Below are positions 26,346-33,639 of a stretch of 64,000 bases of DNA, piece by piece. The first letter of the stretch is position 1; each line of letters begins with the position of its first letter. Under the pieces are notes generated by a model that saw only the letters and a list, made by a program, of their open reading frames with translations, ran no database searches and had not been told where the DNA came from. A program made the translations under genes and the position numbers. Source of the stretch: Myxococcus sp. (GTDB taxonomy: Bacteria > Myxococcota > Myxococcia > Myxococcales > Myxococcaceae); contig JACSRE010000242.1 of assembly GCA_014879945.1 (NCBI GenBank), forward strand, positions 62,001-126,000. The letters are read 5' to 3'.

Positions 26346-28307
26346 ATGAGTCGGTCGAGGGCAACCCGAGCCCCCACGCACCACCCGCTGGCGCCCTTCT
26401 TCAGGCGCCGGCTCGCGCACCTGCTGCGGCTGATGACGCCCGCCGAGCGCGCGCTGGTGCGGCTGATGCCCGTGCTGCTGGGCGGGCGGTTTCGGCGGCC
26501 TGGCTACGACAAGGAGCCGCCCGGCGTGGTGCGGATGCCGCGCCGCCGCCGCTGGGGCCTGGCCTGCGAGGCGGTCGATCTGCCGCCCCCGCTCGGCTTC
26601 ACCGCCTCGCGGCCCCTGGTGCGCTCGGTGATCGTCTCGCCGCAGGCCCACGGCTGGGACGTGTTCATCATCGCGCCGGCGGCGTCAGGACACGATGAGC
26701 ACCGACGCCTCGACGAGCGCGTGCAGGTGGTTCGACAGCTCTGCGACCGACGAGCCCCGACGCTCAACGTGATCGTCACCGCCGGCCCTCTGAGCGCCGA
26801 GCAGCTGTTCTTCGGGGGCCTGGCGGCGGGCGAGGTGCCAGAGCTCCCCACGGACGCGGCCTTCGACCCGGCCCAGGTCGTTCGGCAGGCGCCCAGCCCG
26901 CTCTCCCGCGCGCTGGCGTTGACGCTCGCGCCACAGCAGCCGTTCTCGCGGCTGATGCCTGGCATGGCCCTGGCGTCGCCCGAGCGGTTCGCCGCGGCGG
27001 CGTCGAGCGACGACCGCCTGTTTCCACTGGTGCAGCAGCTCTCCATCGAGCCCGGCATCGTCGAGCTCGAGCTGGCCTCGCGCGTCATTCGGCACGCGGC
27101 GCGCCGGCAGTGGCGTGGGCTGACGGGCGCGGCGCGAAGGGAGATCGGGGCCGAGCTGAAGCGCTCGGTGATGGGGGCGCGCATCGTGCCCGCGCTGAGG
27201 CCCATGCTCGAGCGGCTGATCGATCGCTGCGCACCGTCAGAGGTGCAGGACGGGAACACCTGGCGGCTGCAGCTCGACGATCACACCATCCTCTCGGCGC
27301 CGACCCTCGACGCGCTGCGGGCGCGCGCCTTGACCGAGTCGCCGCGGCTCTGTGTGGCCCAGGGAGAATGGCGGCGGGCGCGCGCGCTGATCGAGAACCG
27401 AACCCCGCGGACGCTGCTGGTGATCGAGCCCGGGTTCATCAAGCACCTGGCGCTGACGGTGGGCCCGACCGGGCGGCTGCGCGCCCGCAGGCTGACGACC
27501 GAGGCCTGCCTCCGGCTGGCGCTCTCGCTGCGCTGCGAGAGGCGGGGCGTCGAGGTGTCGGTGCGGCCTGGCGCGAGCCCGCTGGTGGTCTCGCGGCTCT
27601 CGCAGATCGCCTCGGCCGAGGTGCCTCCGGGCGCGGCGTTCGGCGTCGAGCGCGGCTCCCGCCTGTTGCTGGCGATGGGGCGGCAGATTCGCGACCTGTC
27701 CTTCCTCACCGCGATGTCCCGCCCGAGGGCGATGACGCTGCTCCCCGAGCACGCGGAGTGGACTCCGGCGCTCAGGGCGCCGCGCGCGCTGGGTGGCCGG
27801 CCGACCGTGCGGTGCACCCTCTTCGCCAACGAGCAGAGCGCCCGTGCCCTCTTCGTGGACCAGGCGCAGGCGCTGCTCGTCGAGACGCTGAAGCAGAGCG
27901 AGATGTCAGCGTGGATCGCCGACACCCGTGCGCTCCTCGAGAAGGCCGGCTACGCGCTCGATCTCTCGATCAGCCCCTCGCTTGAGCCGCTGGCCGGCCG
28001 GGTGCCGTCGCAAGACGTCGAGCCGGTCGAGCTGGCCGTCGAGGTCGACGCCGAGGGGCGCACCACCATCACCCTCGGCGACGAGTCCTTCGGCGCCAAT
28101 CAACCGCTGGGCTGGAGGGCGCTGGCCGAGACGGTGTTCTCGCACTGGCCGCCGGGGGTGCGCGGGCGCGTCGTGGTCGTCTCGATCGCCTCGAAGCGCC
28201 AGGCGCCTGGCGGCACGGCCCTGGAGTCGTTGGCGTTGCGGGCGCGGGTGCTGCGTCGCCTGTCGGCCCACCTCGACTCCCTCGCTCGCCACCTCGAGGC
28301 TGCTTAA
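26346..28307 (+). CDS. Large protein of unknown function in the flagellar operon
   Basis: I do not recognise this 653-aa protein. It has no signal peptide and no convincing membrane helix, so it is probably cytoplasmic. It is Arg- and Leu-rich, with mixed helix/strand character: a segment around LVRSVIVSPQAHGWDVFIIAP (about residues 98-118), a helical centre, and a C-terminus rich in hydrophobic strands (GVRGRVVVVSIASKRQ). The gene lies 15 bp after flgL and ends in a TAA inside the -35 element of the flagellin promoter. It may be involved in flagellar assembly, export or flagellin processing, but nothing in its sequence shows which. A GTG one codon upstream is an alternative start. Confidence 0.7.
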   Translation: MSRSRATRAPTHHPLAPFFRRRLAHLLRLMTPAERALVRLMPVLLGGRFRRPGYDKEPPGVVRMPRRRRWGLACEAVDLPPPLGFTASRPLVRSVIVSPQAHGWDVFIIAPAASGHDEHRRLDERVQVVRQLCDRRAPTLNVIVTAGPLSAEQLFFGGLAAGEVPELPTDAAFDPAQVVRQAPSPLSRALALTLAPQQPFSRLMPGMALASPERFAAAASSDDRLFPLVQQLSIEPGIVELELASRVIRHAARRQWRGLTGAARREIGAELKRSVMGARIVPALRPMLERLIDRCAPSEVQDGNTWRLQLDDHTILSAPTLDALRARALTESPRLCVAQGEWRRARALIENRTPRTLLVIEPGFIKHLALTVGPTGRLRARRLTTEACLRLALSLRCERRGVEVSVRPGASPLVVSRLSQIASAEVPPGAAFGVERGSRLLLAMGRQIRDLSFLTAMSRPRAMTLLPEHAEWTPALRAPRALGGRPTVRCTLFANEQSARALFVDQAQALLVETLKQSEMSAWIADTRALLEKAGYALDLSISPSLEPLAGRVPSQDVEPVELAVEVDAEGRTTITLGDESFGANQPLGWRALAETVFSHWPPGVRGRVVVVSIASKRQAPGGTALESLALRARVLRRLSAHLDSLARHLEAA

Positions 28308-28331
28308 GGCCGGGCCGGGCCGTGCCGAATC
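28305..28331 (+). promoter_or_regulatory. Sigma-28 (FliA) promoter of the flagellin gene
   Basis: TAAG at 28305-28308, a spacer of exactly 15 bp and GCCGAATC at 28324-28331 match the sigma-28 consensus TAAA-N15-GCCGATAA closely. The TAA of the -35 box is the stop codon of the preceding gene. The predicted transcription start (about 28338) leaves a leader of about 50 nt before the flagellin ATG at 28390, with AGGAG as its ribosome-binding site. The presence of flgM in the same locus supports FliA control. Confidence 0.72.
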
Positions 28332-28389
28332 ACTCTGTGAGAGCGGCAAGAACCCCCCGCCTCACCAACCAAACAACTCAGGAGAGGCA

Positions 28390-29214
28390 ATGTCTTTCAC
28401 CATCCGCAGCAACATCGCATCGCTCAACGCCCAGCGTAACCTGTTCAACACCAACGCCATGCAGGGTGACAGCTTCAGCAAGCTGTCGAGCGGCTTCCGC
28501 ATCACCAAGGCCGGCGACGACGCGGCGGGCCTCGGCATCAGCAACAACCTTCAGGCCCAGGTGCGCAGCTTCAACCAGGCCAACCGCAACGCGCAGGACG
28601 CGCAGTCGCTCATCCAGGCGGCGGAAGGCGGCCTGAACCAGACGACCGAGCTGCTGACCCGCATGCGTGAGCTCGCGATGCAGTCGGCCTCGTCAGGCGT
28701 CGGCAACACGGAGCGCGGCTACATCCAGACCGAGAACTCGGCGCTCATCACGGAAATCACGCGCATCGCGAACGCCGCTGAGTACAACGGCACCGCGCTG
28801 CTGAACTCGGCCACCTCGCTCACCTTCCAGGTCGGCATCCGCGACGTGGCCGCCAACGACCGCATCGCCGTCACCACGGTTGACGCCACCGCCGCGACCC
28901 TCGGCGTCGACGCGCTCGACTTCTCGACCCAGGCCGGCTCGCAGGCCGCGCTGGCCACCATCGACGCGGCGCTGAACACCGTGTCGAGCTCGCGCGCCAC
29001 CTTCGGCGCCGCCGGCAACCGGCTCGCGTCGGTGGTGCAGACGATTCAGTCCTCGTCCGAGTCGCTGGCCGCCGCGAACAGCCGCATCCGCGACGTCGAC
29101 GTGGCCGAAGAGACCAGCAAGCTCGCCCGCACCCAGGTGATGCAGCAGGCCGGCGTCTCGGTGCTCGCGCAGGCCAACCAGTCGCCGCAGGTCGCCCTCA
29201 AGCTCCTCGGCTAA
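28390..29214 (+). CDS. fliC: Flagellin (filament protein)
   Basis: This 274-aa flagellin has the conserved D0/D1 domains at both ends: SNIASLNAQRNLFNT and LSSGFRITKAGDDAAGLGISNNL at the N-terminus, and SRIRDVDVAEETSKLARTQVM followed by VSVLAQANQSPQVALKLL at the C-terminus. The variable centre (about residues 140-200) is very short, giving a compact filament protein without the large surface D2/D3 domains. The start was chosen for AGGAG upstream and family alignment. It is flanked by a sigma-28 promoter and by two hairpins. Only one flagellin gene is seen in the window. Confidence 0.98.
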   Translation: MSFTIRSNIASLNAQRNLFNTNAMQGDSFSKLSSGFRITKAGDDAAGLGISNNLQAQVRSFNQANRNAQDAQSLIQAAEGGLNQTTELLTRMRELAMQSASSGVGNTERGYIQTENSALITEITRIANAAEYNGTALLNSATSLTFQVGIRDVAANDRIAVTTVDATAATLGVDALDFSTQAGSQAALATIDAALNTVSSSRATFGAAGNRLASVVQTIQSSSESLAAANSRIRDVDVAEETSKLARTQVMQQAGVSVLAQANQSPQVALKLLG

Positions 29215-29232
29215 TTCTGCCGGGCCGAGCTG

Positions 29233-29254
29233 GAGCCCCGGTGCCCCGGGGCTC
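29233..29254 (+). terminator. GC-rich hairpin directly after the flagellin gene
   Basis: GAGCCCCGG at 29233-29241 and CCGGGGCTC at 29246-29254 form a perfect 9-bp stem with a 4-base loop (TGCC), starting 18 bases after the flagellin stop codon. It is not followed by a T-run, so it may protect the 3' end or slow polymerase rather than terminate alone. Confidence 0.5.
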
Positions 29255-29291
29255 TCCTCGGGCGACGACGACCAAGACCGCTTCGTCGCGC

Positions 29292-29325
29292 AGAGCCCCA
29301 GAGACCTCGGGGCTCTCGTCGTTTT
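29292..29325 (+). terminator. Intrinsic terminator after the flagellin gene
   Basis: AGAGCCCC (29292-29299) and GGGGCTCT (29309-29316) form a perfect 8-bp stem with a 9-base loop. It is followed by CGTCG and TTTT at 29322-29325. This is the better terminator candidate of two neighbouring hairpins with nearly the same stem sequence. Confidence 0.6.
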
Positions 29326-29356
29326 CGGGCCCCTGCGAACGGCCCTTGCAGGAGCC

Positions 29357-29375
29357 CGCGTGAACCTCTCACGCG
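29357..29375. promoter_or_regulatory. Palindrome upstream of fliD (possible operator)
   Basis: CGCGTGA at 29357-29363 and TCACGCG at 29369-29375 form a perfect 7-bp inverted repeat with a 5-base spacer, centred about 34 bp before the fliD start. No recognised promoter is seen between the flagellin terminator and fliD. The palindrome could bind a dimeric regulator or fold in RNA. Confidence 0.3.
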
Positions 29376-29399
29376 TCACAGATGCGACAGGAGCAGACC

Positions 29400-30752
29400 A
29401 TGACGACCACCCCCAGCTTCAGGGCCTCTGGACTCTCCTCGGGGCTCGACACCACCTCGATCGTCAACGAGCTGGTGCGCATCGAGGGCCGCACCGTCGA
29501 CCTCGCGAAGAGCCAGCAGAGCGCGTACCGCTCGCAGGTCTCTGCGGTTGGAGAGATCATCTCGAAGCTGAGCGCGCTGCGCACGGCGGTGTCGGGGCTG
29601 TCGACCTCGGGCATTCTCGGCGTGACGGCCGAGGGCACCACGACGGGCTTCAGCGCGAGCCCCAGCTCGAGCGCGGCGAGCGGGCGGTACTCGGTGCAGG
29701 TCGATCAGCTCGCCCAGGCGGCGCGCATGCGGAGCGCGGCCTTCACCTCGGCCTCGAGCGAGCTGCGCGGCGGCACGCTCGACATCGCGATCGACGGCAC
29801 CACCACCAGCGTCACCATCGACGATGGCATGACGCTCACGCAGGCGGCAGACCGGCTCAACCGCTCGGGGCTGGCGCTGAGCGCGACGGTGCTCGAGACG
29901 AACGGGCAGGCGTACCTGAGCATCACCCGGCGAGACACGGGCTTCGAGCCCGGCCAGGCCCCCTCGAGCGCGCTCACCATCACCGAGAACTCGACCGGCT
30001 CGCTGGGCCAGCCGCTGGGCGCCGTCACGGTGCAGAGCGCGGCCAACTCGAGGGTGACGGTCGACGGCCTGCAGTTCGAGCGGCGCAGCAACGTGGTGGG
30101 CGACGTGGTGCCGGGCACGACCCTCACCCTGAAGAAGACGACCGCGTCGCCTGAGGATCTGCTGCTGTCGACGAGCGCGCCCGAGACCCAGAAGACGCTC
30201 CAGAAGTTCATCGACAGCTACAACGACGTGATGAAGCTGGTGCGCAAGAACACCGCCATCGCCGAGCTCACCGATCGCACCAAGACGCTGGGCGGCGACC
30301 CCGCGATCCGCAGCCTGCAGACGGCGCTCCAGAGCCTGGTCGTCAGTGAGGCGAACCCCGGCAGCGCGGTGCGCACCCTGGCCGACGTCGGGGTGGTGAC
30401 CGGCAGCGACGGCACGCTGAGCATCAACACGACGAGGCTCGAGAAGGCCATCGCCACCGACGCCGGCGCCGTCAACGCCCTCTTCCAGGCGGCCACCACG
30501 GGTATTGCCGCGGCGACGAGCTCGCTGGTCGATCGCTACACCAACGGCTCCGACAGCATTCTGGTGGCGCGCCAGAGCGGCATCAACCGATCGATCCGAA
30601 CGATGGACGATCGCATCAATGATCTGCAGCGGCGTGTCGATGCTTATCGGGAGAAGTTGGTGAAGCAGTTCACCGCCATGGAAAAGGTCGTCGGCGGCTT
30701 CAAGAGCATCGGTAATTTCCTCACCTCGCTCGAGAAACGGGAATCACAATGA
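29400..30752 (+). CDS. fliD: Filament cap protein FliD (HAP2)
   Basis: This 450-aa cap protein has the FliD N-terminal region SGLSSGLDTTSIVNELVRIE and the central FliD_C features SATVLETNGQAYLSITRRDTG in segments. The C-terminal part has LQKFIDSYNDVMKLVRKNT and ends in a coiled-coil helix (RTMDDRINDLQRRVDAYREKLVKQFTAMEKV). FliD caps the filament and promotes flagellin folding. It starts at an ATG with AGGAG upstream, and its stop overlaps fliS (ATGA). Length is at the lower end of the family. Confidence 0.95.
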   Translation: MTTTPSFRASGLSSGLDTTSIVNELVRIEGRTVDLAKSQQSAYRSQVSAVGEIISKLSALRTAVSGLSTSGILGVTAEGTTTGFSASPSSSAASGRYSVQVDQLAQAARMRSAAFTSASSELRGGTLDIAIDGTTTSVTIDDGMTLTQAADRLNRSGLALSATVLETNGQAYLSITRRDTGFEPGQAPSSALTITENSTGSLGQPLGAVTVQSAANSRVTVDGLQFERRSNVVGDVVPGTTLTLKKTTASPEDLLLSTSAPETQKTLQKFIDSYNDVMKLVRKNTAIAELTDRTKTLGGDPAIRSLQTALQSLVVSEANPGSAVRTLADVGVVTGSDGTLSINTTRLEKAIATDAGAVNALFQAATTGIAAATSSLVDRYTNGSDSILVARQSGINRSIRTMDDRINDLQRRVDAYREKLVKQFTAMEKVVGGFKSIGNFLTSLEKRESQ

Positions 30753-31129
30753 ACGCGGCGCGGGCGTACGCCAGACAGTCGAGCGAGACGGCATCGAAGG
30801 AGCGGCTGATGGTGCTCCTGTTCGAGGCGGCGCTCCGGCACATGCGGGTGGCGGCAGGCCACCTCGAGGCGAAGCAGCCCTCGGCGGCGTTGCCCCTGCT
30901 CACCAAGGCCTCCGACATCGTCACCGAGCTCGCCGGCTCGCTCGACACCCAGGCCTCGCCCGAGCTGGGAGAGACGCTCGGCCACATCTACCTCTTCGTC
31001 GCCCAGCGGCTCGCGACCGCAGCCTTCTCGAAAGACGCCGCCACCGTCCGCGAAGCCGAGCGGGCGTTCGCGCCGGTGGTCGAGGGGTTTCAGCAGGCGG
31101 TGGCCAGCCTGGGCGGAGAGGCCCGGTGA
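30749..31129 (+). CDS. fliS: Flagellin export chaperone FliS
   Basis: The 126-aa helical protein has the FliS pattern AYARQSSETASKERLMVLLFEAALRHMRVA (in segments), with the conserved LVVMLYDGA-like part here as LMVLLFEAA, and has the usual length. FliS binds the C-terminus of flagellin and prevents its premature polymerisation. It overlaps fliD at its start and the next small gene at its stop, so fliD, fliS and the two downstream genes are translationally coupled. Confidence 0.9.
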   Translation: MNAARAYARQSSETASKERLMVLLFEAALRHMRVAAGHLEAKQPSAALPLLTKASDIVTELAGSLDTQASPELGETLGHIYLFVAQRLATAAFSKDAATVREAERAFAPVVEGFQQAVASLGGEAR

Positions 31130-31395
31130 AGCCCGCCCACGATCACCTGGTGGCGAAGCTCGAGGCCATGCGGGCCTCGCTCGACGCCGGCGACGCCGAG
31201 GCGGTCGCGCTGATGATGGATGACGCCGTGGCGTCGTTCGGGCGCACCATCGACCCCTTCGGCGACCCCCGGGTGACGGCGCTCTTCCAGGAGTGTCAGG
31301 AGAAGGCCACGCGCCTGCTGGCGAGCCTGCATCGCTCGGTCGACTCGCACGCGACGTCTCGGCGCGCGGCGACGGCGTACGGGAGCGAGCGGTGA
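31126..31395 (+). CDS. Small helical protein downstream of fliS (FliT-like position)
   Basis: This 89-aa protein is predicted to be helical and acidic. It starts at a GTG overlapping the fliS stop (GTGA) and ends inside the GTG start of the glycosyltransferase gene. The position matches that of fliT, the chaperone for FliD, in fliD-fliS-fliT operons. Sequence similarity to FliT is not evident by eye, so only a tentative role as a flagellar chaperone or adaptor can be suggested. Overlapping starts and stops support it being a real gene. Confidence 0.65.
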   Translation: MKPAHDHLVAKLEAMRASLDAGDAEAVALMMDDAVASFGRTIDPFGDPRVTALFQECQEKATRLLASLHRSVDSHATSRRAATAYGSER

Positions 31396-32972
31396 ACGCC
31401 ACCGTCAGCATCGCCCTGATCGTGCGCGACGAGGCCGAGATGGTTCCCGGCTTCCTCGAGTCGGTGCGCGGGCTGTGGGACGAGCTGATCGTGGTCGACA
31501 CCGGCTCGACCGACGGCACGCCCGAGCTGTTCGCCTCGGCTGGCGCCCGCATCTTCCATCACCAGTGGACCGACGACTTCGCGGCGGCGCGCAACGTCGC
31601 GCTCGAGCAGACCACCTGCGACTGGGTGTTGGTGCTCGACGCCGACGAGCGGGTGTCGCCCGAGTTCATCAGGGCCTTCCTCTCGAAGTGCGATGACGAG
31701 GCCGTCGGCGCCCTGGCGCTGAAGATCTCGAGCGTCATGCCATACGGGCACCGGCGAGAGGCCTGGGTGCTCCGGGCGTTTCGGCGCGACGACGAAGTGA
31801 AGTACCGCCACGCGGTGCGCGAAGACTGCTCGAGCGGGGTCGCGCGCATGTTGGCCCGCACCCAGCGCGGCATCGAGCGGGTGGAGGCCCCCATCAACCA
31901 CCTGGGCTACGTACGCACCCGGGACGCCGCGAGCGCGAAGAAGCAGCGGGAGCTCGAGCTGCTCGAGAAGCGCCTCGCCGCCGACCCGAACGACCTCTAC
32001 AGCCACCTCAAGGTGTTGGAGCTGGCGCGCTTCTGGCGCGACAGCGTGCTGTGGAATGAGGCGGCGAAGCGCGCCGTCGCCAGACTCGACGAGGCCGGGT
32101 CCGACGCGGTGCACGGGAGGTCCTGGGGTGGCGAGCTGATCGCGCTCATCGCCGAGGGCCTCTTCCGCGCCGACGGCGAGGCTGGGCTCTTGTTCCTCGA
32201 GCGCTGGGAGCCGTTCCTGGTGCCTGGCGCGCCCTTCTTCTTCCGCCGCGCCCAGCACGAAGAGGCGCGCGGCGACCTCGTGGCGGCCTCCCGTGACTTC
32301 TCGCGCTGCCTCGAGCTGGGGGAGCTGCTCGGCGACCAACTGTTGACCGGCGTTCGGCCTCGCCTGGGCCTGGCGCGCCTGGCGCTGATGAGCGGGCGGC
32401 CGCGTGAGGCGCTCCAGCACGTCGACGAAGCGCTCGAGGTGCAGCCCCGAGATCCCGAGGCGTTGGTCGCCGCCGCAGCGCTGCGGCTCCAGCTCGACGG
32501 CGCCGAGCACCTCGCTGCGTGGGTGGCCGCGCACGAGGTACGCCACGGCGCCTCGCCCGAGGTGGCCTGGGCAGTCGGGGATGCTGCGCTCACCCTGGGC
32601 AAGGTGGCGTCCGCGATCGCGCCGCTCCGACGAGCTGCGGGCGTGCCTCCCGCTGGCCCGGCCGCGCTGCGGCTCGCGCAAGCGCTCCTGGCCGACGGGC
32701 AGCTCCAGGCCGCGGAGACCCTGACGCGCTCGCTCCTCAAGGCAGAACCCGAGGCCGGGCTGGGTGTGCTGGTCTTCGACCTGCTCTCTGGGCAGGACAC
32801 CGAGCTCGAGCTCGAGCTGACCCCCGAGACCGCGAGCGCGTCGATGCGGCACTGGGTCGACGCGCTGCTGCGCTCCGGCAACGTCGAGTGGCTCACCACG
32901 CTCCAGCGCAACTCGGCGGCGGTCGGCGAGGCGTTTCCCTGGCTGAACGACTACCTGCGCCGCGCCAGCTGA
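31392..32972 (+). CDS. Family 2 glycosyltransferase with TPR-like C-terminal domain
   Basis: The 526-aa protein begins with a GT2 catalytic domain (residues 1-230): SIALIVRDEAEMVPGFLESV, then ELIVVDTGSTDGT, FAAARNVALEQ and the DxD-type motif LVLDADERVSPEF. The rest is a helical TPR-like solenoid (about residues 280-526; for instance SGRPREALQHVDEALEVQPRDPEALVAAA). This architecture belongs to GT2-TPR proteins. As the last gene of the fliD-fliS operon, overlapping the preceding gene, it is a good candidate for flagellin glycosylation, but the acceptor and sugar are unknown. Confidence 0.85.
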   Translation: MNATVSIALIVRDEAEMVPGFLESVRGLWDELIVVDTGSTDGTPELFASAGARIFHHQWTDDFAAARNVALEQTTCDWVLVLDADERVSPEFIRAFLSKCDDEAVGALALKISSVMPYGHRREAWVLRAFRRDDEVKYRHAVREDCSSGVARMLARTQRGIERVEAPINHLGYVRTRDAASAKKQRELELLEKRLAADPNDLYSHLKVLELARFWRDSVLWNEAAKRAVARLDEAGSDAVHGRSWGGELIALIAEGLFRADGEAGLLFLERWEPFLVPGAPFFFRRAQHEEARGDLVAASRDFSRCLELGELLGDQLLTGVRPRLGLARLALMSGRPREALQHVDEALEVQPRDPEALVAAAALRLQLDGAEHLAAWVAAHEVRHGASPEVAWAVGDAALTLGKVASAIAPLRRAAGVPPAGPAALRLAQALLADGQLQAAETLTRSLLKAEPEAGLGVLVFDLLSGQDTELELELTPETASASMRHWVDALLRSGNVEWLTTLQRNSAAVGEAFPWLNDYLRRAS

Positions 32973-32975
32973 GGC

Positions 32976-33639
32976 TCACTTCCCGCACAGCGCAGCCACG
33001 GCGGCGCGAGCGTCGCCAAGGAGCGCCACGAACGCCCAGATCACCAACGGCACCGCGAGCACCTCGTCGTGCACGCCCCAGAGGAGCTCCGGCCGCACGT
33101 TGGGGCTGAGCCCGACGATGAGCGCCCACGCGAGCGAGAGCAGCGGGCCGAGCCCGAGCTTCCTGCCAGCGGCGACGAGGCCCGCGAGGCTCGCCGAGAA
33201 CGCCGTCGCCTGAACCAGCAGCAGCGCGAGCGGCGGCGCGACCCCGAGCCACGCCAGCGCCCCCGGCACGTACAAGCACGGGCGCGAAGTGGTGGAGCAG
33301 GAAGTTGATCGGCGCTGGCCCGAGCAGCGAGGTGGTGGGGACTCCGGTCGTCGCGACGCCGTGAACGCACTGCGTGAACAGCGCGAAGTCCACCCCCATG
33401 CGGCCGGCGAGCACCCGGCTCCAGCCGTGGGCGAAGGAGACGAGAGGCAGCGCGATCGGCAGGCCCGCGAAGGCCGCCGTGGCCCATCCCTGGGGGGGGG
33501 CCGGGCCACGCCTCCGGCTCACCACCACGCCCAGCACGACGACGCCCCCCAGCAGTACGCGCGAGAGATCCTCCGCGAAGAAGCCGAGGCCCCAGACGAG
33601 GCAGGCGGACACCGCCCCTGCGCAGAGGAGGCGATTCAT
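32976..33639 (-). pseudogene. Frameshifted, truncated DUF2079-like membrane protein
   Basis: Two minus-strand frames together encode one membrane protein. The first (33639 down to about 33274, 122 codons) reads MNRLLCAGAVSACL to HHFAPVL. The second (from about 33272, 98 codons) continues YVPGALAWLGVAPPL and ends ARAAVAALCGK. A single extra base in the AA at 33274-33275 explains the shift. The segment VDFALFTQCVHG, then LLHHFAPVL, matches the pattern VDFSIFDWMLQ, then VHSSFILLL, of the intact DUF2079 protein at 39431-40978. The joined product is only about 220 aa, against 515 aa for the intact copy, so it also seems truncated. The start overlaps the GT22 stop (ATGA). A sequencing error at 33274 cannot be excluded. 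Confidence 0.7.

Noticed and set aside
33492-33500. Run of nine G residues as a phase-variation tract
   Set aside because: The reading frame is unchanged on both sides of the run; the actual frameshift is at 33274-33275.
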